Shown: piece after piece, positions 50,949 to 62,960 of the stretch
Layout: each line of letters starts with the position of its first letter
Numbering within the stretch: the first letter of the stretch is position 1
Source: Pterobdella sp. o SKG-2022
Taxonomy: Eukaryota > Annelida > Clitellata > Hirudinida > Piscicolidae
NCBI GenBank assembly: GCA_964035795.1
Contig: OZ038323.1
Location: forward strand, 2,897,381 to 2,961,380
Direction of reading: 5' to 3'
DNA: 64,000 nt
Notes under the pieces: generated by a model
What the model saw: the letters and a program-made list of their open reading frames with translations, nothing else
Databases searched by the model: none
Told to the model about the DNA's origin: nothing
Translations under genes and position numbers: made by a program

Positions 50949-53100
50949 ATTGAAATGATTTTCATAGCATAAATATAATTACAAAAATTATTATCATCAT
51001 TTGATTTTTTTGTGTGAAGTAACTATCAACCTCATCATCATTGAATCATCTTAGTATCTCTTGGTTGTTGTTTTTGTTCAGTATAACGTTACATATTTTG
51101 TGATGGACTTTTGATAAAAATGGAGAAACACACCTTCAAATTCTTATCCAATGTAATGACCTTTTTTTTTCATTGGATAAAAATTTGTATCAGTGTTTTT
51201 ATCATTTATAAAACTGATTTTGACTCCAAAAATCACTCTTATAATATTTACTACCAAGTTTCATAATGTAATGACATTTTCAATTATCAAGTTTTGCTTT
51301 ATTAAACGCTTATCACACGCTTCCTTAACTGATTTTTTTTATATTCTTTGAACTCTGCCACTCGACACTTTCATCATTGTATGTGATTAAGCCACAGCAT
51401 TAATATCACTAATAACGACCTAGCTCTTGTAACAATACATAATGATATATTCGATTTTATTAGCTATTATTATTAGCAATATAAAGTTTTCAATACCAAT
51501 ATTATACCATCCAACTTATTAGTTTGTACACACATTGTCACAATATTATATTTCCTTTTGGGGCCTTCTAATGATCATTTAAATACTGTATTAACATTAG
51601 CTATACTATACTGTCTTTACACGTACACTACTGTTTCATTGACGTACGCTTGTTATTTCATTCACATACATACCCCTATGATGAAGATCATTCATAAACA
51701 CACACACACACATGTTATGAATTTGTAACGAATGAAATGATTTGAAATATTCTATTGTTTTACCCATGCTCGATAAATTGTTGAAGACTCACCATATATC
51801 ATCCGAACCAACGGTTTAAGCACTATTTCGCTAAAACAATTTAACTCACGTATACGGTATTTTTTAATTATTTTTTTTATTTTTATGATTTGTATTATTC
51901 TTATTATTAAAGTGGTTGTTTTTCACTGACAGATGGAATCGTAATGTCAACCTCCAAAGCAATTAATAGCTAATGTTCTTTTTAATTGGATATATATTAG
52001 TTAATTAACTTTCATTTGCAATACATTGAAGTTAAATTTTATTTAGAGGATAATTATCTATTAAGTTTACGGTTACTTATAATCAGCTAATTCAGATGGA
52101 GTTATTTTAATCTCTTTCTTCATTCAAACTGTCGTTTTAATTGTGGTATTGTTTGCTCGTTTTCATTATTATCTTTACCATCGTCATTTCGTATAAATAT
52201 TATTTTCATTATTATTATTTTTTATTATGTTTTTTTTTCCATTATTATTTTTATTGCTTTTAGATGATATTATTTATGTTATCACGGGCATAATCCCCGA
52301 AGAAATAAGGCGTCCTAATATTTATATAAATTTTATATTATAATATTATAACCTTGGCGATACATAATATTATAATGTTTTATTTCAAATGTTATCACGC
52401 CTGTTATTTTCTTTAATTTCTGTCTTCAATCATTTATCAATTAAATTTAGTTAATAGGCTTAATTACAAAAGGAGTTTTTTTAATAGAAAATTTAATCAT
52501 CCTATTTTGCATAACCTTTGGTTTTAAATAATTTTAGGAGTCTAAATCATTTCAATCTTTGTTACCATTTTTAATCCAACCTTCATCCACCCATGGTTAT
52601 CAATATGTATTCATTATGTTGATCATTTTTCAACGATGGTTTTGCTAATCTAAATAGTTTTTAGGTTCGGACTTCTTTTTTTGTCTTTTTTAGACAAAAC
52701 TATTAAAACACTGTGAAATTTTTTCAATGATATCGTCGTGAAACAGTTCAAGTATCGACGGTGCTAGTTGAGAGCTGTACTTTATTCAATCCTATTTAAA
52801 GATAGATAGCTACCAAGATTTAATTTCTAATTTACTAAAGTGGCTAGATTTCTTTTTTCAAAACTGAATAAAATTAAATGGCTTAAAAAAGTCACTTAAC
52901 TTGGGTTTAAGTTGCCCATTGATTGGGTTTTGTAGAGTGCTAATCCACTAACATCAATAATACTCGTCTTAAGCTGTTCGTTCAGTATGTCACACCCTTC
53001 ACTTTAACTCACTTATACTGTTATTCTTTGAGAAAAATATTTGAAAATTAAAATCATTTTATAGACAAGTCGAAAGTATAGAACATGCCGCTGTAGATTA
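50949..53100. other. Intergenic AT-rich region without a gene
   Basis: This is the sequence between the AMMECR1 polyadenylation signal and the retroelement at 53.1 kb. It has short CA repeats (51700-51712), ATT tracts (52185-52260) and scattered TA-rich palindromes near 52318-52375. I see no exon or RNA gene. Confidence 0.55.
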
Positions 53101-53124
53101 AGTTATATTAATGTAATGTTTGAA

Positions 53125-55290
53125 CAAGCATATAAACAATATACGAATGATACATTGGTGAAGATGAAAATTGAGATATAAAAAAAACTGCACTTAAGAG
53201 AAAGAAAGGAAAGAATGCTGGTAGCATTGCCGCGGGCAATTGCAAGGGAAATCTTCTGACGCAACCATACTGCCTCCAAAGGGTCCCCTGACGCCTCGGT
53301 AACTTTTCTACCTAATTCCTCAACAAAGCTACTGGTTGAAGGTCCGCAACAGCCCGTTTTCTCGAATGCAACGGGTTGAAAATGGAAGTTGCCCATTTGC
53401 GGCTTTTTAATATTTCCGCAGATTTTGCGCTGGTTCCTGACTCGATGGAGCTGGCAATAATGTGGGGGTTGAAAAAAACATCGACGACTGTTGCGTCCCA
53501 GACCAAGCATTTTCCATGCTTCCAAGAGAAGGTCGTTATGCCATCAGAACAACGTCCGTCACTCCTGTGAAGCCCTGATGGTTCGAGGATGCTAGGCAAG
53601 CCTATCTTTCCCAGGCATTTTTTAATAATGGAGTTGACCTCGGCGTGTCTGGGGAGTCTGCCTTCGTTCAGTCGACACGAAAGGCCATGGTAGCCTTTCG
53701 CGTCCACCCTTACACCACACTTGCAAAGGCATGTTGGGGCGCCAGAAATATTAGCCTCTACTCGAAGCGCCACCGCCACCCGAAGCTCTTCTGCACCTAA
53801 AAAGTTTGCTAAAACGGGAATTGGCACACCTTTCGACCACGCGGCGGAGTGTTCTGACTTGGCAGCAAGAAGGCGACAACGGTTCCTGTTGGTCTGCGTT
53901 TACCAGCAAATCGTTGAGAGCGACCTCGCACAAAAGATCATCCTATTTCCGTTGGCTTCCCAAAAGATTTAACGGCGCAACACTGCATTTTTTTTTGCCA
54001 CGATTCCCTATCTGAAAGAACGTCACGATCACCCCCCTGAAGATCATCAGACGCGAGAACGTCAGGAACAGATGAAAGAAAGAGCCGAACGAGACTCGAG
54101 GATGCATATGAGGAAGAGAGGAAGCATGGCAATGATAGAGCTCGCGCTGAGCTAAAACCTAGACCACCGAAACGATTTGGAAAAGATACTTGCTTCCAGC
54201 TCTTGTCAGACACAGACATTGGAAATGGACGAAAGAGCAGCACGAATGATAGCGTCGAACTCCAATAATATCATGGGCTCAACGAAAGTAAGACACTTTC
54301 GAAGGATATAAACCAATTTTGGAATAGAGAAGCAGTTCTTCAGCAACGTGAAAGCATGATGGGGGTCAACTTCTTCTAGCATGGAGCAAAGCCGACGGAT
54401 GTCTCCTAATTTTGAGCCAAGAATGGGAACTATGGCCTCGTGAGTGAGGAGAGAACTCAAGACTAACCAAGAGTGACGAGGAGGCAATGATACTGACGGC
54501 AAAATAAAAGAGAACTGTTTGACAGTGTCAGCGTACATGTCCGCTGTATAGTTTAAAATAAACAGCTCACATTTATTGGAGTTGATTTGAAGGCCGATCT
54601 CTTTGAAAGCGTTAATTATTTTTGTTGCATCGTTAAAGACAGAGCTAGCCTGACCACCAATTGTGGCATCGTCCAAGTACCAAATTTTCAACTCCGATGA
54701 CACGTCCTTGGCAATTTTGTCGAGGGCCAACGCGAAAAGTGCTGGGCCCAGAAGATCACTTTGTTGAATACCCCTTGAAGAAGGAATGCGGTGTTCACCA
54801 GCAAAGAGTGGACGGATTGGAGAAGGCTTCGTTAACTAAAATGTACAAGGACGGGTAACGAGTGGCTATCTCGCCAATGAACGTTTTACGGTCGATAGAA
54901 TTGAAGGCGTTAGAAACATCGAGTTTCAAAAGCACCTTGGGATTGACTGAGTGGTTAATAAATGATCGAGTAGCATGGACGGCTGACTCACACCCCATAC
55001 GGACGCCGACGCCCAACTGACAAGGTAACAAATCCTCTCTGAGTGAGTTCATGACTGAATGCAGATAATTTGGAAAACAAACGACGAAAGGTGTTTCCAA
55101 CGGCTATAGGACGTATACCACCACCTTTCTTTTGAATGGCGTACAAGATAGGCACCAAAGAACAAGTGCCTGATAGGGTCCAGGATTTTAGTTAATGAAA
55201 CGAAAGAAGCAAATCGAGAGATAGACCGAAGAACCGAATTTGCACTGGCTCCCAGGGAGGGAGATACTATGTCCTTCAAATGTATCATTT
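53125..55290 (-). mobile_element. Degraded non-LTR retrotransposon with zinc finger and restriction-like endonuclease
   Basis: On the minus strand, broken frames follow in order. First is a reverse-transcriptase palm: MGCESAVHATRSFI, then KLDVSNAFNSIDRKTF near 54930. Next is the catalytic box WYLDDATIGG near 54680, a connection region (PSVSLPPRHSWLVLSSLL), then PIPVLANFLGAEELRVAVAL (53827-53770). A Cys/His finger follows (CKCGVR...GYHGLSC...RHAEVNSI). Last is an endonuclease block with RSDG and LVWDATVVDV at about 53560-53480, followed by SSFVEELGRKVTEASGDP. Several frameshifts and in-frame stops (near 55090, 54780, 54220, 53930 and 53400) make it a relic. The GC content is clearly higher than its surroundings, as expected for an insertion. 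The domain order is that of RLE-type non-LTR elements. Confidence 0.85.
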
Positions 55291-56155
55291 GTATATTGTA
55301 GGTTAAGTTGAAATACATTTTTTTATATCATGCAATTTATTTTTTGTTTTCTTCTGAGCAAATACTTCAAACTTTCAATTTATACGCTTTAATAAAAAGA
55401 ACAAAAAGGTGAGTTAAAAGGTCTTTGTATTTAGTAAGGATTCGATGGCGGGATGACATACGTATAAATTAATGATTATAAATCAGTGCAATATGGATCA
55501 TCACTTGATGGTGTACGGTAACCTCGTGAAAAACTTCTCGAAAATTTTTATTGAATACAATTTTTCTTTTATAATCACATCAGTAAAACTCTATACATTT
55601 ATTGATTCAAACAAAAGCGGTAGAGAGCTCATGCAAAAATAAATGTGCCAAAAATAACGTAAAAAATTCTAAAACTGCATTTTCAAGTGAGTAGGTCTAC
55701 AATTAAAAATAACGTGATTATTAGTAGAAATGTTTACAAGCTAATTACAAAAATCCTATCAATTATTATCACTAATGTAAACCTTTTGAAAGGGTTTGTG
55801 AATGCACTGTGGTTTTGATGTGATTATAGTTACTCACCTTTATACCCAGATGTCTATGCTGGCCTAAAAAACCTAAGTAGATACTGAGATTTTAAATCTG
55901 GTTTTCTCCCCATTATATTGAAACAAACCCGGATTCAAAATCTTGGTGTCTACCTAAACCCCAAAAAACCGAGTTATATTATAGCTACAATATATAATTC
56001 CTCTTCCACTAATTAAACCATAACTTTTACATGCAAACAGCATCATTAAGTTAATATTAGAAACTCCATCTATCAATGTTTAATACAACCCATAAGTAAT
56101 GTATTAAGCAATGATGCAACCATTTATAATGTACCACCCATAGATACAAGCCACA
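55291..56155. other. Region between retroelement relic and Chk1 3' end
   Basis: AT-rich sequence that presumably includes the 3' UTR of the Chk1-like gene. I see no coding feature. Confidence 0.5.
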
Positions 56156-57885
56156 TCATGATGAGCAATCCATCGACGCAGATTTCTCGGGAGATTTCTT
56201 ATCTTTGCAGTCATTTTTGATGGCAGCAGCAGAGCACCAATTCTGTCCCATTAAAGCTGTGTTGATGATGCTTGCTAGTCGACTCCTGATCTTTAAGAAG
56301 CACTTCTTGAATTCCAAACCATCACCCTGCATGCATAATTATTGCGTGTACTCAATGATAGACAGTCATATAAAATGCTTTGATATATTTTATAAAATTA
56401 TTTTGATATTAATTGCTATCATCATCTTCATCGTTTATCGTCTTTAGTCACATCAGCATGGAGTTAGACAAATGCAAAATCCTGATAAAAAACACCGTAT
56501 GCACAAAGCATAAAACACTAAACAAGCAAAAAACATCAAGGAAGCACAATACCCACCTTAGAGAGCCTGAAATCAAAGAGGATGTTGCCAGCCATGTCGA
56601 CCACAGTTGCCTTGAAGACCAGGGGAGCTTTCCTGCCGTCCATAGTGCTTATCGTCACCTGAGGGATGCAGTACAATAAGTTATGATGGTAATATAAGGG
56701 CTGTAGTGATGCTAGTGGTATTATGCATTATGCTTAGAGATTATCCATGAAGCACATTCTAATATGATTTTATGACGTAATTTGAAAACTGAAAAGTAGT
56801 AAGTTGATTTTCTATAGATCAAACTTTCATTTATGTTAGTGAAAAGTTGAAACTCATTGAATTAAATACACAACAATATATACCATTATTATTAATGAAA
56901 TTAGTAGTAACAACAGAGTGGTTATTATCATCATCATCATCATAGAATCAACAGAAGCAACTTCAAGCCAACATCCAGATACCTGGCTCTTGGATGATTT
57001 CTTGATGGAATATTTGAGTTCTTCAGACAGGTTGCAGAGATGCTTGATGGTAGTGGAGGCAGTGGTGGTGACGAAGAATCTCGTCATTCTTCTCACCAGC
57101 CTGGGCATGGCTGAATCGCACTAGGGTGGTAATTATGTTGTGGTTTATTAAGCAGTTAATTTTATGAAAATAAGTTTATTGGGCCAAATAATGTATGAAG
57201 CTTTTTGTAAGACGATTACATTACTCGGTAGTGGATTTATTAAAGGATTTAGTGCTATGAAGTAAAACACATTAAAATGTTGAACATTCGAGGTGCATTA
57301 TACATTCATTTATATCAGGAAAACAGTTACAAAAGAAGGCATGAAAACCAAGTATAAAATGACTCAAGAACACATTACACAATACCACTTGGTTAAAAAC
57401 CAATAATACAAAAACACTTAATGGGACATACATGGTTGGCAGAGGCTTGCAATTGGCTGCCCAGAAAGAGGTTGTCAATGTTGAGAGGCTGAGAGAAGCT
57501 GTAAGGCACGTCATTGGATGATTCTATTGTGGAAGTGTTGTGGTCTTGCTGTGGCTCGGGCTGCGTCTGTATTATGCTGGTGATGGGAAACAGGAGTTAA
57601 TTAATATCTATTTACATATAATTAAAAGCACAATCCTTGGGGATGGGAAACAAGCTATAAAAAGGATTTGATTGGTTGATTAAAGGACGTTCAATTGATT
57701 TAAGCATTGTAGTGTAAAAAAACATAAATAAAACTAATTAATTTAATCGAAATAGTTAAAGTTTGATTGGATTTCTACATGGAAATGCATATTGTGAGAC
57801 ACAGAGAAATACTGGTATATTTGAAGCAATATTACTCACTCATCGTTAGATCTCTTTATTCTTTTGTGAGATTTCGTTTGAAGAT
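56156..57885 (-). CDS. CHEK1: Chk1 regulatory linker and KA1 domain exons
   Basis: Exon 57885-57840 is basic ([10 protein letters not shown]). Exon 57576-57432 has TQPEPQ, equivalent to the first ATR phosphorylation site but with Thr in place of Ser. It also has YSFSQPLNI, equivalent to the main ATR site, and LGSQL. Exon 57120-56983 carries the conserved [11 protein letters not shown] motif. Exons 56658-56557 and 56326-56156 give [29 protein letters not shown] and [13 protein letters not shown], the KA1-like autoinhibitory fold. A Lys/Ser-rich tail of about 20 residues after the core is lineage-specific. Confidence 0.94.
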
Positions 57886-60800
57886 CTGAGGAATTCAATA
57901 ATAATGAATTGAAAGTCAATAATTCAAATTTTTAACTTCATCACTTAAAAAACCTTATAATATCTACCAAAAAAATTATAAAGAACAAAATTTAATTGAA
58001 TTTATTAAAAACTGAGTAAAAGGGATACAAAACATTAAATGAAATAATTGAGTAAAAGACATGAAGCACCATTGGAGAAGTCACTAGATAGCCAGGGATG
58101 CTTCCAGATGGCAGATATTTTGCATCTCTTCTGCGGGTTCTCTGTTAAGATCTTCCTTATCAGAGCTTCAAGGGGTTCATTTTATGTTTTAATACTACTA
58201 CTACTACGAATAAATAACAACAAATAATAACAGACAGATAGAAACAAACAGTATGCGATGTTGTTGATCTTGTTCCATGGTGAGATGTTCAGCTTGCAGT
58301 CTTCCCAGGCATTATACTCCTCACACTCGTACCTCGGCTCATCCCATGGGAGTTCTATAATAAAAATAACAACAACAATAATTATAATAATAACGTCTAA
58401 CCCCATAAAGATAGAACTATAAAGGCGATAAACGATGAATAATAATAATAATAATAATAATAATGAATGGAACTGTAGATCTACATATGAGTTTGCTAAA
58501 TAACTTCAATATCCTTTAAGAATGAAGATTTAATTGATAATTATTTCCATTGTTTTTGTTTAACCTCACGCAGACAAAAATATTTAAAAGCTACAGTGAC
58601 AATTATTCTTTGTGTACAAAACTATATGGGCACAAAAATACAAAGATACATGAGTCCCATTTAAGACATCAATTGAAGCTCACCTCCAGCCAAGAGAGCC
58701 ACCAACACAATACCACAAGACCACACATCAACCGGCTGAGCTTCATATTTGCCTCTGGATACTATCTGTTTAATATACATGATACCCAATGAGTCAGGGT
58801 TCAAATTGTAGATAAGTATTTTAAAGTAATGGAAGGGATGGAATCGAAGCAGAATTAGTGCAGTGAACCGTTAATGAAGTAAAAACAATGAAATTAATGA
58901 TCACTAGTTGTTCTACAAGGTTTTCAGGCAAGATTAAGATTATCAATGGAAACAATGGAACATCTTTTATGATATTTAACTATCATTATTATTATCATCA
59001 TTATTAATGGATTATTATTCTTAATTAATAATAAATTAATATAAATATTAATGTAATATCATTATTACTGTTATTATACTCTCAACACAATCCCCCTTTA
59101 CTTCAGGTGCCAGGTAGGGCAGAGTGCCACAGCAAGTTTCCAAGAGTCGTTCCTTCCCCTGGTGTCTGAAAAGAGTTGCTAATCCAAAGTCTGATATCCT
59201 TAGTACATCTGTGTGTGTGCGTTTGTGTGTGGCTCAAACTCTGTTTAACTTATTTTTAGATGTTATCATAAGGACTGCCATGATGAAACATCCTGATGCC
59301 GGAGTCCATATTCAATACAACCTCGACGCTCCTCTAGTAAACAACAGCCGTCATAAGTTCAAATCCTCATTTACGCAGATGATGTGGTATTATTGAGCAA
59401 TGATCAAAATGTATTGAATTCTCTTATTCAATCACTCAGTGAAGAATTTACCAATTATGGCCCGAAGATCAATGCTCAAAAATCTAAGATAATGGTTGTG
59501 CGTCCTAAAGCTGATAACACAGACACTCATCTTGACAACAGTTCGGTACAGCAAATTGACGGTGGTTTTGAGGAAGTTGAGCAGTATCAATATCTAGGCA
59601 GTATACTCCAAAATGACTGTTCCATAAATGAAGAAATTGATACTCATATTTGTAAAGCATTGATTACTTTCGGAAGTAGTGGAAGGCTTATATGATATCA
59701 AAAAAGGTTAAAAAGAAAAACGAAGATGAGGCTTTTCAAATCAATTATAATGCCTATCCTGCTTTACGGTTGTGAGACTTGGGCTCCTTTGAGCAACCAT
59801 GTTGGAAGATTGCAGTTTTTTGTTAATAAGTGTGTTCAGTCTATATGTGGAATCTCTATGAGAGACAAGTTAAAACAGCTCAACACAAGTCAGTCAAAAT
59901 AGATATATTAAATGCAGTAAATGAATCACTTGATTGATAGACAACACATAACCAACATAACGACACCCACCTCTGGCATCAAGCAATAGATTCTCTGGCT
60001 TGATGTCTCTGTGAGCCACGCCCCTTTGATGTAAATACTCCTGTATGTGATTTTTATTGGTTGAGAGAGTATAATGATGGAGTTCAAAAATGGCATATAA
60101 ATTAGGTAGAGATGGATAGTTAAAAACAGGATAAAATATTCGATGAATTTCATATAGTATAACGAAATTTATATGGTATAACTTCAAAATTCATTAACTT
60201 ATTCATTAAACCTCAAACTGATACAATTACAAAAAGCATTAATATCATGAAACAAGTGCCAAAAGAGGTTATCAAAGTTTTCTATATTAAAATAATTCAA
60301 TTTAAACACTTTAATTAACTAATCAATATAAATATTTACATAAGTAGATCTTACATCCTCAAATATGCATTATCAAAATCACTCACAACTCCAGAGATAA
60401 GATGCTTGAAGTATCGTTGAGCATCTTTGGCGGGCATGCCTATATCAGGTTCTGTGCAATAATGTTTGTGCGTGATTTTGGTGTATCATACAATGGGTGT
60501 GATCATGGGAATGTGAATTTCAAGTCATCCATCCATAAGTGAAATAAATATGTTTATTTATTTATATATGATAATATATTTATTTATTTCCATAGAGAAA
60601 AAAATATTGATGGAAATATGAAATTTTGTTGGTCTAAAATGAGATTATTGAAACACAAAAGAATTCCTGAAATCTGTAAGAGGCTTTTATAACTACTACC
60701 ATTATTACTACTTTATGATGTAATTTTTGATACCATTTTTAAAAAGTTTTCAATTAATGTGTTCCTCTTTCATAACTTTTAGACTCATTACAATACAGTT

Positions 60801-62060
60801 CAAACAGTTTTCAATAAATTTTGAAAATTATTCATAAAAGTAGCAAAAAATAATAGAACTTCATAAAAATTCAACAGCAGTCTCGAGTAGATAACTGACT
60901 AACAAGTCAAAACAGAATTCTCATAGAAATAGAATTAACCAATGCGATCAAAGAGTTCACCACCAGAGGCATACTCAAGGAAGAGGTACTCCTTATCGGG
61001 ATCAGTCCTGTGTCCAAGGTACCTGATTATGTTCTCATGTTGTAGCATCTTATTGATGATTATCTGTGGAAATGTGATGAGAGGGTGACGAATGTTGAGA
61101 ATATTTTAATATGAGGGAAAAAATTAGCTTCCTATAATCTATTATTATATTAGACTATTTTTCATAGATATCAAGTGATCTTGAAACTCCATGGGTAAAA
61201 CAACACTATAATATACTTTGTAGATTATTATTTTTAATATTAAAAACATGGAATGTTTGTTTAACAACACAATGAGCTCCATCTATGATTCAGTTATATG
61301 TTCAATACAATGGTTATGGGAATATGAAGATGATAAATAATGTTGATGAATTTAATGATTTAATTTCAATTTGTAAAGCACCAAAGCAGGAAATAGACTC
61401 ATGATTCAGTAGATTTTAGTTATGCTATAAAAACATGCAGATACTTAGTAATTTAAATAAAGATATGAATTACTTGACAAAATGATAATTTAATCTCAAA
61501 AAAATTGCATATTTACTTTTGAAAGATATTTTTAATCTTTGAATAAACAATAGAAGTAGATACAACCAAGCAAACCTCTTTGCGAATGTTGTTCGCCACA
61601 GTAACTGACTTGGTGTAGTCAACCACCTTGACAGCCACCTCTTCTCCTGTCTCTTTGTTCACTGCTAACTTCACCCTGACCATTTTAATAAGAAAATTAA
61701 TATTGTTAGTTTAGTCATAAAGGATAATTATGGCTATAGCTATTGGGGTTATAGTAGAAAAACATTGTTATAAAAGAAATTAATTTTTATATTTATAGGA
61801 GTATTAATAACTAAATATAAAAAGTTGATAAATTTTTTATGCTACTAAATACAAACTACTAGTTAATAGTTAAACACAAACTATTAGTTAAAATTACCCT
61901 TACTGTGTTTGTAATAACCAAAGTTGATTTCAAGTTTTTACTGAATGCTTATATAATCTTGAATATTTCGTAATGAGGAATAAAATTTCAATTACTCTCC
62001 GTAAGCTCCTTCTCCCAAGATCTGCACAAAATCCCAGCCATTCACAAACGGGGTTGTCAT
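56156..62060 (-). CDS. CHEK1: Checkpoint serine/threonine kinase Chk1, complete gene
   Basis: Chk1 is the effector kinase of the ATR DNA-damage and replication checkpoint in the nucleus. It phosphorylates Cdc25 to delay mitosis. Fourteen exons: 62060-61996, 61675-61576, 61063-60940, 60451-60387, 60040-59971, 59208-59102, 58765-58684, 58354-58250, 58165-58070, 57885-57840, 57576-57432, 57120-56983, 56658-56557, 56326-56156. The sum is 1,416 nt, 471 residues plus stop, close to the 476 of human Chk1. All introns are GT-AG and every phase fits. The ATG gives [20 protein letters not shown], collinear with the family's N-terminus. The kinase domain, the SQ-containing linker and the C-terminal KA1-like regulatory domain are all present, so the gene looks functional. 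Confidence 0.96.
58070..62060 (-). CDS. CHEK1: Chk1 kinase-domain exons
   Basis: The exons carry, in order: the glycine loop GEGAYGE, the ATP-binding lysine in [10 protein letters not shown], the helix C glutamate in IRKEIIINKM, and the hinge [13 protein letters not shown]. The catalytic loop [12 protein letters not shown] follows, then the metal-binding DFG in [11 protein letters not shown], the APE-type motif GTLPYLAPE and the lobe motif [18 protein letters not shown] and [17 protein letters not shown] close the domain. All catalytic residues are intact. The exon 9 end (58070) leads into the regulatory linker. Confidence 0.96.
59216..59898 (+). mobile_element. Reverse-transcriptase fragment in Chk1 intron 5
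   Basis: On the plus strand, antisense to the host gene, a piece of a non-LTR reverse transcriptase is readable: [20 protein letters not shown], then a frameshift near 59372, then [12 protein letters not shown] (catalytic YADD). [36 protein letters not shown] and [16 protein letters not shown] follow. Both ends of the protein are missing and at least two frameshifts are present. It differs in sequence from the element at 35.5-39.0 kb. It fills nearly the whole 762-base intron, from 8 bases before the exon 6 acceptor to about 70 bases from the exon 5 donor. Confidence 0.85.
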
Positions 62061-62960
62061 TGTGGAAAACGTTTTAGTGGAGCAAAATGATATTTTCAAT
62101 TATTTAAACAACAACCCGGTTCTCGGATTTCAATATTTTCTGATAAATTAACAACAACGATTATAATTAGTGGTTTTGTTATGAAAATTTCTTTTGAGAA
62201 GTTTTCCTCATACTTTCATTTCATTTAAATATTCCAAATTAATAGAATTTTTGAAAAAACTCATTTATAACAATTTTTGTAAGCCATTCGCAAATTTGAT
62301 AAACGCGCCATTCACAAAATCACGCGCCGTTTACTTATCTAAGCATTAATTTATTTTACTAAAATTTATTTTTTGTACAAAAAGTAAATTTAAATTAATT
62401 CATTAATATAAAAATCAACTTTAAAAATGAATTTTTAATTTAACTAACATAAATAAGCTGATATAAAAATGAAAATAATTGGCGAAAAACCAGAATGTTT
62501 CATATTGATTTTTTTAATGATTGTTCCAGTTTTTTCTGGAATAAGTAGTTTTTGATCTTTCTTCAGTCAGATTCCACCAAATTTTTCTAGCCTCTGAAAT
62601 TACATGAAAATACTTTTATTTTAAGTTTATCCGTTTTTATTTATTATTAGCGTTTAAGAACAAAGCTTTGGTGATCAATTTCACAGTTTTATCGCTAGTT
62701 TTCAAGTATTTTTTAAATAAAAAGACATTTTTTACCCCTGTATCTGAATTTTGTATTTGAACTAACCAAGCACTTTATTATCTCTATTATTCGAATCAAC
62801 TCACACAATTTGAAAGAAGCGATCAAGATGATAACAACTAAGCTCACAAAACAATTAAAAATTCAAAACTGTATTATAAAACTAAAACACTCTGATAATG
62901 TTTTATTTTCTAATCGGCAGATATACAGTACTAATTGAACAACCCAACCTAACAACAAAC
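62061..62960. promoter_or_regulatory. Region upstream of Chk1
   Basis: AT-rich sequence between the Chk1 start codon and the last exon seen of the upstream minus-strand gene. It should contain the Chk1 promoter and the upstream gene's 3' end. A GC-richer, palindrome-like patch with two GCGCC words lies at 62283-62335. I saw no TATA element. Confidence 0.4.
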
